Source: Lapidilactobacillus luobeiensis
GTDB taxonomy: Bacteria > Bacillota > Bacilli > Lactobacillales > Lactobacillaceae
Direction: 5' to 3'
Assembly (NCBI RefSeq): GCF_024345205.1
Contig: NZ_BROC01000005.1
Coordinates: 62,001-126,000 of the forward strand
Length of the DNA: 64,000 bases
In this document: positions 54,271-63,674 of the stretch, piece after piece
How positions within the stretch are numbered: the stretch's first letter is position 1
Layout: the number at the start of each line of letters is the position of its first letter
Notes under the pieces: generated by a model
What the model was told of the DNA's origin: nothing
What the model saw: the letters and a program-made list of their open reading frames with translations, nothing else
The model's database searches: none
Made by a program: the position numbers and the translations under genes

Positions 54271-56445
54271 TTACTCGACTTGCGCCGCCAGCGTCGTTGG
54301 TTGACCGGCGATCACGACTTCTAATGGCGCGCCGCTGAGAAGTTCCACGGTTGTTTGGTCCTTGGTTAGCTGGACTTGTAACTGGCGGCCGGCGATCTTC
54401 AAGCGGAAGGTCAGCCCGGACCACTTCTGCGGCAAATGATTATTGATGTGGAGCAGGCCGTCTTGCAGCGAAACTCCGGCAAAACCGTAGATCACACTTA
54501 GCCAGCTGCCGCCTAGATTGGCCATATGCAGGCCGTCCTTGGTGTTGCCCTGCAAGTCGGTCAGATCTAGCAGCGCTGAATCTAAGAAGTATTGGTAAGC
54601 CGCGTCATCATAACCTAACTGCGCCGCTAAAACGGCGAAGACGCTACGGGACAACGAGGAGTCATGGGTGGTGACTTTTTCATAATAGGCGTAATCGCGG
54701 GCCTGTTGCGCCGGTGACTTCTCACCCGGGAAGAGCAAGTTGGTCAGCAACATGTCCGGCTGCTTATTGACTTGGTAGCGGTAGATCGTTAACGGGTGAT
54801 AATGCAGCAGCAAGGGGAAGTTGGCGGCAGGCGTACTTGCCAGCGGCCACAGCGGCTTGTTCAAGAAGGTGTCATCCTGAGGCGTTAACTGCCGTTGTTG
54901 ATCAAAGCCCAAATAAATGCCCGCGGCGATCTCCTGCAAGGCCGTCATATCGGCTGCCGTCACTGGCAGTTGGGCACAGGCTTGAAACTGGGGATAGTAT
55001 TTGAGGAACAATTCCAGATTATGTTTCGCCAAGCGGTTGGTGTAATAATTGTTGTCCACCAGCGCCGTGTATTCATCAGGCCCGGTCACATCATGGAACA
55101 TGAAGCACCGTTGTCCGTTGCGTTCGCCCCAAGCCCCGAAGTTTTGCCAAAAGCGAGCCGTCTCCCAAAGGATCGGTAAGCCGTATTTCGCCATGAAGGG
55201 GTCGTCTAAGGTCGTTTCATAATAAAGTCCCACCGCATAAGCGATGTCCGCGTCCAAATGATATTGCGCCGTCCCCGCTGGGAAAAAGGCGCTAGCCTCT
55301 TGCCCGTTGATCGACCGCCAAGGGAACAACGCCCCAGCTGACACACCCAACTCCCGAGCACGTTGGCGCGCTTGAGGCAGTTGTTGATAGCGAAACTTCA
55401 GCAAGGCCCGAGCGATTTTCGGCTGGGTGTAGGTGAAGAAGGGCAGCATGTACATTTCCGTATCCCAGAAGAAGTGACCCTCGTAACCTGGTCCAGAAAC
55501 GCCCTTTGCGGCAATACTGTACGCGCCGGTCCGATTCGCCGACTGACACAGTTGATACAAATTGAAATGGAGGCCGCGATCCAATTGCTCATCGCCGCTG
55601 ATCTTGACTTCACCCGCCGCCCAGAAATCACGCCAGTACGTCGCCGTTCGTTGCCGCAACGCTGTGACTGTCGCAGCCGTCGCGGGTAGTAACTCCCGGT
55701 GCGGACCGAAATCAAGTTGGGCCAAATAAGTCAGCTCAAGCTGCGCCCCAGGCAATAATTGCACCACCCGGCGCAAGTCGGTCCCGATCCCCGCCATTTG
55801 CACCTGGGCCGTTAACTGACTGGTTTGCGTCGTGACAGTCTGCGTGAGCGTCTGCGCAGTCGACGCCAAAGTTGCGCTGGTCAATTGGCTACCCCGATCG
55901 ACCACCCGCGGATCGTCAGGATCCACAGCGGCCGCCGCTGCCGCAGCCAAGGACAACCCTGGTTTGGTCAACGTCAGTTCGCCTTGGTAAGTCAACGATT
56001 TCACCTGATAATCCAATAAATAAGCGGATAGATCAGCATCCGCCTCACCAATTAGCGAGCGCACCGTTAACGTCAACGCCGCCGGTTCAGCCGCCGCGAA
56101 GCTCACGCCATAAACCGCCGTCAAAATCCCAGTGGCCATATCCAACGCCACACTCTGCGCGCCTAAACTGACCGCCGGACGTCCCGCCTGATCTTCAAGT
56201 TGTAATTGCCGCAATGACGGTAACGCGATGATCGTTTGGTGATTTTTGGCGTAGCCGTAAGCCGTCTCGCCATAAGTGATCGGCGCCTGCTCGTAGAACC
56301 CATTGATGATCGTGCCCGCGCTGGCCACCAACGGATCCGTCGCCTGCACGCCAAAACTCCCATTCCCCTGTGAGAAAATCGTCGCCACATTCGCCGCCGA
56401 CTGATTCTTCAGATCCTGCAATTTCAATACAAATGGATTTGCCAC
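54271..56445 (-). CDS. Glycoside hydrolase family 65 disaccharide phosphorylase (short form)
   Basis: About 724 residues. N-terminal beta-sandwich, then the (alpha/alpha)6 barrel with GYEGHFFWDTEMYMLP near 320-335, and catalytic acid Glu458 in VTGPDEY. Phosphate site TTHDSSLSR is intact, so it should be a phosphorylase that splits an alpha-linked glucosyl disaccharide to beta-glucose 1-phosphate and glucose. GTG at 56445 has GGGAGG 8 bp upstream. It follows a second GH65 gene, about 170 bp apart; the pair differ strongly in the N-terminal third, so substrates probably differ (maltose, kojibiose, nigerose and trehalose types exist). Confidence 0.88.
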   Translation of the reverse strand: MANPFVLKLQDLKNQSAANVATIFSQGNGSFGVQATDPLVASAGTIINGFYEQAPITYGETAYGYAKNHQTIIALPSLRQLQLEDQAGRPAVSLGAQSVALDMATGILTAVYGVSFAAAEPAALTLTVRSLIGEADADLSAYLLDYQVKSLTYQGELTLTKPGLSLAAAAAAAVDPDDPRVVDRGSQLTSATLASTAQTLTQTVTTQTSQLTAQVQMAGIGTDLRRVVQLLPGAQLELTYLAQLDFGPHRELLPATAATVTALRQRTATYWRDFWAAGEVKISGDEQLDRGLHFNLYQLCQSANRTGAYSIAAKGVSGPGYEGHFFWDTEMYMLPFFTYTQPKIARALLKFRYQQLPQARQRARELGVSAGALFPWRSINGQEASAFFPAGTAQYHLDADIAYAVGLYYETTLDDPFMAKYGLPILWETARFWQNFGAWGERNGQRCFMFHDVTGPDEYTALVDNNYYTNRLAKHNLELFLKYYPQFQACAQLPVTAADMTALQEIAAGIYLGFDQQRQLTPQDDTFLNKPLWPLASTPAANFPLLLHYHPLTIYRYQVNKQPDMLLTNLLFPGEKSPAQQARDYAYYEKVTTHDSSLSRSVFAVLAAQLGYDDAAYQYFLDSALLDLTDLQGNTKDGLHMANLGGSWLSVIYGFAGVSLQDGLLHINNHLPQKWSGLTFRLKIAGRQLQVQLTKDQTTVELLSGAPLEVVIAGQPTTLAAQVE

Positions 56446-56615
56446 TTGCTCGCCCTCCCAAAATTCTTGATCACGCCCGCACACATTCAAATGAGTCGAA
56501 TTTGTACGGCGATTAATGCTCTTTCAGCATAGCATTTAGGTTCCCACCTGGCAATTATTGACACCGCTTTCATTAGTCTGTGATAAGCCTATTCCTATCG
56601 CGCGTCGATGTGCCC

Positions 56616-58958
56616 CTACTCGTTGATCCCACGCCGCTTGATCACCAAAGGTTGGTCGGTGGGCACGGGATAATTTTGTTCGTTGGCGCAGATGGAAACG
56701 TTGGCTGTCGCGGTGACGTTGAGCACCGTGACTTGGTTGGCGTCTTCAACGAAATGTAGCTTTTGGCCATGCCACCAGAGGTAGAAATCCAGCCGTTGCC
56801 AGGCGGCCGGTAAATTCGGCGCGACCCGCAACTTGCCGTTAAGGTAACGCACGCCGCCGAAGCCGAAGATCGTCATCAACCAGATCCCGGCGAGCGAAGC
56901 GGCATGAACGCCGGCATCGCTGCTTTTCATATTGGGACCCAAATCGATATCGCGTGCTTGTTGGTAATACCAATAGGCCTTATCGTCCAACCCCAGATCG
57001 GCGGCGAAATCCGTGTAGGTGCACCGGGACAGCGAAGAATCATGGGTGGTGCGCGGCTCATAATAATCCCAATTCTTCTGTTTGACCGACTTGGCGAATT
57101 TGTCCTCGAACATGTACAGCAATAAGATCACATCGGCTTGCTTGGTCACCTGCAATTCATTGATCTGATCCAAACTGAAATGATCAAACAATTCATCCAC
57201 CGTGCCCAAAGTCAAGTATTTACTCAGGTCGATCTTTTGCTTGCTTAAATAAGCGTCATCTTGCGGAATAATCTCGTCTTGATTAGGCTCCGGTACGTAC
57301 AGCAAAGGCAACTTGGTCCCCAAATCCTCATGCAACTTATGCAGATTCATTTGCTGATCCAAGCGAGCGTACAACGCCGGATCCGTTTGCGGCAATTTTT
57401 TGACCAAGTCCAAGGCCAACGCCATATTCCAGTGAGCCATGTAATTGGTGAAGGCATTATTGTTGGCGTGCTCCTTGTACTCGTCAGGCCCGATCACATC
57501 GCGGATCTCATAACGCTGCTTGGCCCCCTGCCAATCCAGCCGACTGGCCCAAAACCGCCCCGTATCCAAAATGATCTCCGTTCCCATCTCCTGGGCGAAT
57601 TGTTGATCTTGGGTCGCTTCGATATATTCATTCACGCCAAAAGCCACGTCGGCGGTAATGTGTTGCTCAATGAAACCTGACCAGATCTTCGTCGCCTTGC
57701 CCGTGACAATGTCGGTGGCGCCCCACACCGACGCGGTTTCGCCCTCCGTGATCCAGGCAGACTCCCAAGGATACTGGGCGCCCGTGTAACCATCCGCCGC
57801 CGCTTTTTGTCGGGCGCCAGGCAAGGTCAAGTACCGATAAGTGACCAAACTGCGGGCCACAGCCGGCGCCGTGAAAATAAAATAGGGCAGCATAAATAGA
57901 TCAGTATCCCAAAAGGTATGACCCTTATAACCTTCGCCAGACAAGCCTTTCGCGCCGATATTCATCCGGGCGTCATGAGCCGGTGTCATGATCTGCAAGT
58001 GATAGCGCGCGAAATTTAGCGCTAACTGATCCCGGAAATCCGTGGAGGTGATCACCAACGGCAATGGCCCCCAAACTTGATCATGCCAAGCCTGGGCTGA
58101 CGCTTGAACAAGTTGATCATAGTTTTGGTCCCGCAAGCTCTTGGCCTGATCCAGCCCCCGCTGCTGCAAACTTTGGCGATCATGATAAACGCAATCATTG
58201 TCTCGCGACGTGTAGATCGTCGAAATGTTTTCAAAATTCAAGGTCTGCTTGGCCGCCAAGGTCAAATGGTAGGTGGAGACCAGTTTCCGCCGGAGCATCG
58301 CCGTTTTGGCATCGATCATCTGCGAGTCTTCGCCGTCGAAGCGATGACTAGAAGTGATCACGAAATTGATCTGCGAGGTGTTGGTCTGGGTCAGCAATTG
58401 CAACGTGTGCTCCGGATAAAGCCGCTTGATATCGTCATTGAAATGCTGCGTCCCCCGATTGGTCACCTGCCCATCGATCCCCACCGTCATTTTCAGTTGC
58501 GCCGCCGCTGTTAAGGGCGTGATCTGGACCTTTTCTCCCAAAAGATGCCGATTCGCCAAAGAAACGAAGCGGGAAAAATGGAACTGATAAGCTGCACCGC
58601 CGATCGTCCACACGAATTCCCGGGTCAGCTCTCCTGTCTTCAAGTTCAGCGTCCGCAAATAGGCGGTCACGGTCCCACTAGTCAGATCCAGCAATTGCCC
58701 ATTCAAGAGGATCTTCAATTGGAAAATATCGGCCAGATTAGGCAATTCGCTGGCTTCACTGCCAAACTTATCAAAGCTACCTGCAATAAAGGTGTCGCGC
58801 TGCTCACCCAAATAGGATTCTTCCGTGGCCGCGCGGGTCCCCAAGTAGCCATTGCCTAGCGCAAAAATCGATTCATATTTATTTAGATTACGGGGGTCAA
58901 AACAAGCCTCTGACAGCCGCCAAGGATCATCGGGATAATATTTGATCGTGCTATGCAT
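56616..58958 (-). CDS. Glycoside hydrolase family 65 disaccharide phosphorylase (maltose/kojibiose phosphorylase type)
   Basis: 780 residues, normal for maltose or kojibiose phosphorylase. IFALGNGYLGTRA near 31-43 and GYKGHTFWDTDLFMLP near 343-358 are family landmarks; catalytic acid Glu493 in VIGPDEY; phosphate-binding TTHDSSLSR near 640. Cytoplasmic; yields beta-glucose 1-phosphate, which needs beta-phosphoglucomutase to enter glycolysis, and no such gene is in this window. ATG with GAGGCG upstream. With the second GH65 and the GH13 gene it forms an alpha-glucoside island. Linkage specificity cannot be told. Confidence 0.92.
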   Translation of the reverse strand: MHSTIKYYPDDPWRLSEACFDPRNLNKYESIFALGNGYLGTRAATEESYLGEQRDTFIAGSFDKFGSEASELPNLADIFQLKILLNGQLLDLTSGTVTAYLRTLNLKTGELTREFVWTIGGAAYQFHFSRFVSLANRHLLGEKVQITPLTAAAQLKMTVGIDGQVTNRGTQHFNDDIKRLYPEHTLQLLTQTNTSQINFVITSSHRFDGEDSQMIDAKTAMLRRKLVSTYHLTLAAKQTLNFENISTIYTSRDNDCVYHDRQSLQQRGLDQAKSLRDQNYDQLVQASAQAWHDQVWGPLPLVITSTDFRDQLALNFARYHLQIMTPAHDARMNIGAKGLSGEGYKGHTFWDTDLFMLPYFIFTAPAVARSLVTYRYLTLPGARQKAAADGYTGAQYPWESAWITEGETASVWGATDIVTGKATKIWSGFIEQHITADVAFGVNEYIEATQDQQFAQEMGTEIILDTGRFWASRLDWQGAKQRYEIRDVIGPDEYKEHANNNAFTNYMAHWNMALALDLVKKLPQTDPALYARLDQQMNLHKLHEDLGTKLPLLYVPEPNQDEIIPQDDAYLSKQKIDLSKYLTLGTVDELFDHFSLDQINELQVTKQADVILLLYMFEDKFAKSVKQKNWDYYEPRTTHDSSLSRCTYTDFAADLGLDDKAYWYYQQARDIDLGPNMKSSDAGVHAASLAGIWLMTIFGFGGVRYLNGKLRVAPNLPAAWQRLDFYLWWHGQKLHFVEDANQVTVLNVTATANVSICANEQNYPVPTDQPLVIKRRGINE

Positions 58959-58974
58959 TGCGTTCGCCTCATTT

Positions 58975-59050
58975 GTTTTGAAACGTGTTCACCGACGCCG
59001 TTTGCGTTATAACGCTACGTCTAGACATAACGCCGGCACCTGCTCTTTGT
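58975..59050. repeat. R2 remnant upstream of the GH65 genes
   Basis: TTTGAAACGTGTTCACCGACG matches the right end of an inverted R2 unit; the rest is lost. It also contains the palindrome GCGTTATAACGC (about 59007-59018), which may belong to the GH65 promoter region. Confidence 0.45.
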
Positions 59051-59190
59051 TTCATCATACGGCGCAGATCAGCCGACCTTCAAATAAAGCGGTCCCAAAA
59101 CCAGACAAGTTTTTTTAAACACTCGCAATGTCGCCTACTCCCAAAAGTCGGCACAGGATTAGCTACGTAAGTCCATGAACGCATAGCAAA

Positions 59191-59221
59191 AGAGACTTGC
59201 TCTTACAATCAGCAAGTCTCT
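59191..59221 (-). terminator. Intrinsic terminator of the GH13 gene
   Basis: AGAGACTTGC / GCAAGTCTCT, 11-base loop, followed on the minus strand by TTTTGC. Confidence 0.8.
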
Positions 59222-59227
59222 CAAAGA

Positions 59228-59295
59228 AACAGCGTGTGAACTAGCCCGGATAGCTTCCAAGCATTAGCCTTGGCTGGCACACGCGTTTCAAAAAT
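59228..59295 (+). repeat. R2 unit with interior deletion
   Basis: AGCGTGTGAACTAGCCCGGATAG ... GCATTAGCC joined directly to GCACACGCGTTTC; the hairpin tip and right arm are missing. Confidence 0.6.
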
Positions 59296-59367
59296 TTTTA
59301 ATTATCCACTCTAACGTTCATGGTCGCAGTCGGTTGACCACCAATGATCAACCTGCTACCACAGCAC

Positions 59368-61035
59368 CTATTTTACCAACAAATAAGCCTTGGCTTCATA
59401 CGGTCGTAACGTCTGTCCTTGATCATCCGGATAGTTCTTGATCAAACAAATATTCGCTTCATTCTTCAAATCAGGCAAATCAACCTGAACCGTGTCGGCG
59501 CTAAAGTTCGTCACGACCAACAGGGATTGCTTACTGTCATGACGGTGATAAGCCCAGATCCGCTCATCGTCAGGCAACAATAGTTGATAGTTTCCATAAA
59601 CGATCACAGGATACTGATGACGCAATCCATTGATCCGTTGGTAGAAATAATAGATCGAATTGGGGTCAGCCAACGCCTTCTCCGCATTGATTTCGGTATA
59701 GTTGGAATTGACTGCGATCCATGGATCGACGCCTTCGCCAGTAAAACCAGCGTTCAGCGAGCCATCCCACTGCATTGGTGTCCGCGCGTTATCTCGCGAC
59801 ATTTTGTGAGCGGCCGTGATGAACTCCTGATTGGTCAATTCATGACGTTGCTCAACCAAATCGCGATAAGCGTTGACCACTTCGATATCCCGATAATCTG
59901 AGATCGAATTAAAGTCATAATCGTTGGTCATGCCCAGTTCTTCGCCTTGATAAATATACGGCGTTCCTTGGAGAAAATGTAGCGCGATCGCCAACATCTT
60001 CGCGGATAACACCCGATATTCGGGCGTGGAATCATCGCCGAAGCGGGAAACCACCCGGGGCTGGTCATGATTATTCCAATAAAGTGAATTCCAAGCCTTA
60101 TTGTTCAACTCCATCTGCCACTTACTCATGATCCGTTTCAATTCAGGTAAACTAAACTGCCGTGGCTTCCATTTACCAAATTTCGGATCCTGATCCACAC
60201 CCATATGCTCGAATTGGAAAACCATCTCCAACTCATGCCGATCGAACCCAGCGTAATTGATCGCGTCATAAGGCTTCACATCAGGCGTTTCGCCAACAGT
60301 AATGATGTCATATTTCGATAATACTTTCTTGTTCATTTCCAATAAATAATCGTGGACATAGGGACCATTGGCCACTGGCGGCAAATAGCCGGCGCTGTCT
60401 GGCAAGAAGCTATCCGGTTTCGAGATCAAGTTGATCACGTCCATCCGGAAGCCATCGATTCCCTTGTTCAACCACCACGCCATCATCGTGAAAATCGATT
60501 GGCGCACATCAGGATTTTTCCAATTCAAGTCGGGCTGTTTCTTCGAGAATAGATGCAAATAGTATTGACCACTAGCCTCATCAAACTGCCAGGCCGAACC
60601 ACTGAAAGATGACTGCCAATCATTGGGTTCATGCCCATCGACCGGATCATGCCAAATATAGTAATCCCGATACTTATTGTCGCGGCCCTTTTTGCTTTCA
60701 GCAAACCAATGATGCTCATCGGAAGTATGATTGACCACCAGATCCATCATGATCTTCAAACCGCGGTGATGAGCCTTTTTCAACAGTTCTTCAAAGTCAG
60801 CCATCGTGCCAAAATCCTGCATGATCGCTTGATAATCCGAAATATCATAACCATTATCATCATTCGGAGATTTGTAAATTGGGTTGAGCCAGATCACATC
60901 GACTCCAAGCGTCTTGATGTAATCCAAATGTTGAATGATCCCTTGCAAGTCACCAATGCCATCGCGGTTCGTATCCTGAAAACTACGGGGATAAACCTGA
61001 TAAACGACAGCCTCTTGCCACCAATGCTTTTGCAT
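59368..61035 (-). CDS. GH13 oligo-1,6-glucosidase / dextran glucosidase
   Basis: Cytoplasmic alpha-glucosidase, 555 residues, GH13 subfamily 31 type. Nucleophile Asp199 in GFRMDVINLISK, acid Glu249 in TVGETPDV, transition-state Asp324 in NNHDQPR. The Val right after the nucleophile is the residue seen in oligo-1,6-glucosidases, where alpha-1,4 enzymes usually differ, so isomaltose-type sugars are the best guess. QDTNRDGIGDLQG near 20-32 is the family calcium-site motif. ATG after GGAGG. Separate transcript from the GH65 pair but close by. Confidence 0.93.
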   Translation of the reverse strand: MQKHWWQEAVVYQVYPRSFQDTNRDGIGDLQGIIQHLDYIKTLGVDVIWLNPIYKSPNDDNGYDISDYQAIMQDFGTMADFEELLKKAHHRGLKIMMDLVVNHTSDEHHWFAESKKGRDNKYRDYYIWHDPVDGHEPNDWQSSFSGSAWQFDEASGQYYLHLFSKKQPDLNWKNPDVRQSIFTMMAWWLNKGIDGFRMDVINLISKPDSFLPDSAGYLPPVANGPYVHDYLLEMNKKVLSKYDIITVGETPDVKPYDAINYAGFDRHELEMVFQFEHMGVDQDPKFGKWKPRQFSLPELKRIMSKWQMELNNKAWNSLYWNNHDQPRVVSRFGDDSTPEYRVLSAKMLAIALHFLQGTPYIYQGEELGMTNDYDFNSISDYRDIEVVNAYRDLVEQRHELTNQEFITAAHKMSRDNARTPMQWDGSLNAGFTGEGVDPWIAVNSNYTEINAEKALADPNSIYYFYQRINGLRHQYPVIVYGNYQLLLPDDERIWAYHRHDSKQSLLVVTNFSADTVQVDLPDLKNEANICLIKNYPDDQGQTLRPYEAKAYLLVK

Positions 61036-61458
61036 ACAAAAACCTCCATGTCGAATTCTAAGTGTTCGTTATCTTAAGATTAGTTGAATTGGTACGGCTT
61101 TGCAAGCCAAAACTGTGGCTTTCGCCTAAGAAAATCCGGTGGATCCTCCAGTCCAGCGTTACGCTTAATGAAAGCCAAAATCAATTTCTACAACGCCGTT
61201 ATAGCGTCACACAGTCCTTGATCAGAATACCGCCCTTTTCCTGCGCAAACCTGCTAAAATAGAGAAGTGATTCGTATTCGTCATGGCCCAACATCTCGTG
61301 GCAAACTGTGCTGGCGCTATTCTCCTAGAAGCAAGAGCCCACTTCCCCAATCATAGCTAAGTCAAGGCTCAGGTACCTCTCGAGTAGCGAATCCGTAGCT
61401 ACTAATTCTCAGCACCATTAATTCTCATTTCATCTAATGAAAGGATCTGATTTTTAAC

Positions 61459-61842
61459 ATGGAGACTTTGACCTTCAATCAAACCGAACAAGGATTACAG
61501 AATACGCAAACAGAAACTTGGACGTTTAGGCGGGGCATTGGTTATGCCCCAGTCCAAGCACTGGTTTCGGCAATTGCTGTCTGCGAAAGTTATGTTTATC
61601 AAGAAATCCTCACTAATTCAAAAATCCCCTTCACTTTTCAAAAAACGACGGTCAGTTATGAACGCGTTACCACCGGTTCCGTCAACCCGCTCAAAACAGT
61701 GACCGTCACTTTCTATGTCCAGATCCCTGAAGCCAAACAAGGCTTAGCGACCCGTGCTTTACGCTTAGTACAAGCCAATTGTCCGGTCACGCAATCCTTG
61801 GACCCCGCGATCAAGCTCAGTGAACAGTTGCAATTGATCTGA
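61459..61842 (+). CDS. OsmC family peroxiredoxin-like protein
   Basis: 127 residues, OsmC/Ohr fold. Two conserved cysteines, Cys42 in AVCESY (helix of the first domain) and Cys108 in ANCPVTQSL, form the thiol site that reduces organic peroxides in this family. Length is slightly short for OsmC (about 140). The ribosome site AAAGGA is 13-15 bp from ATG, longer than usual. Single gene ending at a long terminator hairpin. Physiological substrate unknown. Confidence 0.85.
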   Translation: METLTFNQTEQGLQNTQTETWTFRRGIGYAPVQALVSAIAVCESYVYQEILTNSKIPFTFQKTTVSYERVTTGSVNPLKTVTVTFYVQIPEAKQGLATRALRLVQANCPVTQSLDPAIKLSEQLQLI

Positions 61843-61920
61843 TCGACACCATCTGAACAAGGCGGCATACCCTTAGCTCCATAAATAATTTAACGTTAGC
61901 CCCCACCAGATGACCCCAGC

Positions 61921-62011
61921 AAAAAAGACCGACCAGTTTTGATAATCCTCTCTGCAGATTAAACAACTAAATTTAATCCCGAGGCATTATCATCACTGGC
62001 CGGTCTTTTTT
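61921..62011. terminator. Long bidirectional terminator hairpin
   Basis: A 91-nt hairpin: AAAAAAGACCG / CGGTCTTTTTT at the base, then ACCAGT / ACTGG, TGATAAT / ATTATCA, CCTC / GAGG and GATTAAA / TTTAATC up to an 8-base loop. Much longer than the other terminators. Confidence 0.85.
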
Positions 62012-62027
62012 GAAACGTGCCGATCAC

Positions 62028-62621
62028 CTACAAGTCTTGATCAAAAATCTGCAGTGATTCACCGTCAAAACTACTGATTTTCTTTGCCGCATCATCTTTC
62101 AAAGTCAACACCGCTACTTGAGTCTTCGTGCCATGGAACTGTTGAAAATCTGAATTGGTCAAGATCAAGATATTTTTAGTAAACGCAGATGTTTGTCCTA
62201 AAACAACATAATCACGGACTTTAGCTCGATAAATAACACCCTGTTGATCAATGAGTTTATCGGTGCTGCCGTTTTTCGAATAGATCACCGGTAGTGTCGC
62301 CGGCGCTTGCGTCAACGCCTTGAATCGATAATCATCTTTACCTTTCTTCGTGACCTTTTTCAAGCCTTTTCGAGCTACCAACTGTTGTGCCTGTTGCGCC
62401 GAGATCACCAAAGTATCGGTTGATTTTTGATATTTTGCAGTCAAGATCAGCTTAGTCGCGATCTCCTGCTGTTGTGTTTTTAAAGTCGTATTTAAGCGTT
62501 CTTGTTGTGGATCCACGATCACTAATCCATGAACAGGTTGATGACCAAATTTGGCATAAAGGAAGTAGCCACCCACGACCGCCGCGGTTATCGTGACGAT
62601 CAAAGTCAAAAGTTTTTTCAT
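62028..62621 (-). CDS. Membrane-anchored hypothetical protein
   Basis: 197 residues with an N-terminal signal anchor (about 3-23, KLLTLIVTITAAVVGGYFLY) and an exported, Lys- and Thr-rich domain without cysteine. I do not recognise a family with confidence. ATG with GGAGG 9 bp upstream. Ends at the long terminator; single-gene unit. Confidence 0.7.
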   Translation of the reverse strand: MKKLLTLIVTITAAVVGGYFLYAKFGHQPVHGLVIVDPQQERLNTTLKTQQQEIATKLILTAKYQKSTDTLVISAQQAQQLVARKGLKKVTKKGKDDYRFKALTQAPATLPVIYSKNGSTDKLIDQQGVIYRAKVRDYVVLGQTSAFTKNILILTNSDFQQFHGTKTQVAVLTLKDDAAKKISSFDGESLQIFDQDL

Positions 62622-62834
62622 TAGAGACCTCCAGCTGAGCTTTGTTGTCTCTATTAAACCGGAAAATCAACCGTTCAGCCATTGACCTGACTAACAAGTC
62701 ACGAACAAAATTGTTAGATGATCAACTTATCCCAACCAGTCAACTAGATGATCCGCTTGACCCTCTAGCACTTAAACCCGCTGATGACTGGCTTTTAGGC
62801 CGGCTAATTCATGAGCGCGCCTGATTTAAACTGA

Positions 62835-63503
62835 TCAAACATATAGATAAACGGAGAAAAACATTAGGATCGAACCCAGCAACACGAACAAATGCCAGAT
62901 CACATGAATGAATTTGATCCCACGCATGCTATAAAGCAAGGCGCCAAAGGTGTAGGCAATCCCACCAGCGATCAATAACCAAAGTCCTGTCTGGCCGATC
63001 GTTGCTGCTAAAGGCTTCGCGGAAATAATCACGATCCAGCCCATCACGACATAAAGGACCGTCTCAAAAATGGGATGCTTACCCACAACAAAGATCTTAT
63101 ATAAGATACCTAATAAGGCCAATCCCCAGATCGCGCCAAACATCGTCCAACCTTGCCACCCGCCGATCGCGACCAATGTATACGGGGTGTAAGTCCCTGC
63201 GATCAAAATAAAGATCGAACTATGGTCAAAAATTTGAAAAACGTGCCGGGCTCGGGTGAAAATCAAACTATGGTAAAGCGTCGAACAAAGGTATAAAACG
63301 ACCAGCGAGGCGCCATAGACTGAAAACGTGACGATCCTCAACGTATCATGAGTCCCACCAGCCTTGAGCACCAGTAAAACCAATGCTGTAATTGCCAATC
63401 CCACGCCGATACCATGAGTGATCGCCGAAAAGATTTCATTTAAGACCAGATAGCGTCGGGTTGGATGTTGGGGCGCTGTAAATAATTTTTTTGCTGTTGA
63501 CAT
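62835..63503 (-). CDS. Hemolysin III family protein (YqfA-like)
   Basis: 222 residues with seven membrane helices, the PAQR/hemolysin III fold. Conserved zinc-site pattern: STLYHS near 78-83, DHSSIFILIAGTYTP near 93-107, and the last-helix HVIWHLFVLLG near 198-208. Function in bacteria is unsettled; hemolysis in the first member was likely indirect. ATG with GAGG upstream. A long palindrome, shared with the alpha/beta hydrolase promoter, lies upstream. Confidence 0.92.
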   Translation of the reverse strand: MSTAKKLFTAPQHPTRRYLVLNEIFSAITHGIGVGLAITALVLLVLKAGGTHDTLRIVTFSVYGASLVVLYLCSTLYHSLIFTRARHVFQIFDHSSIFILIAGTYTPYTLVAIGGWQGWTMFGAIWGLALLGILYKIFVVGKHPIFETVLYVVMGWIVIISAKPLAATIGQTGLWLLIAGGIAYTFGALLYSMRGIKFIHVIWHLFVLLGSILMFFSVYLYV

Positions 63504-63566
63504 GAACTCAACCTCGATTCAGTTTAGAAATAATTATAAGTATTCTGTCAAAAGTTATTATAGCAT

Positions 63567-63593
63567 ACTATCTAGTTTTTAAAACTAGATAGT
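63567..63593 (-). promoter_or_regulatory. Palindromic operator upstream of the hemolysin III gene
   Basis: ACTATCTAGTTTT and AAAACTAGATAGT, a 13-bp inverted repeat with one central base. A TATAAT (minus strand, about 63557-63562) lies just downstream, so the palindrome covers the -35 region. Sequence core CTAGTTTT / AAAACTAG is the same as at 48737-48757. Confidence 0.65.
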
Positions 63594-63596
63594 GTC

Positions 63597-63643
63597 AAAA
63601 AATAAACCCACAAGTGATCAGCCACTTGCGGGTTTATTGATTA
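63597..63643 (-). terminator. Intrinsic terminator of the peptide-binding protein gene
   Basis: Minus strand AATAAACCCGCAAGTG, 6-base loop, CACTTGTGGGTTTATT, then TTTTT. Confidence 0.88.
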
Positions 63644-63674
63644 TCGTAAGATTATTTTTTAAACAGTCAATGCT

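Noticed and set aside
55292-55715. Open frames opposite to the GH65 genes
   Set aside because: Shadows of long, GC-rich coding sequence; no ribosome sites.
61280-61390. Possible degenerate R2 copy before the OsmC gene
   Set aside because: Only short matches (CATAGCTAAGTCAAGGCTCAGG-like) remain; too weak to list as a repeat.
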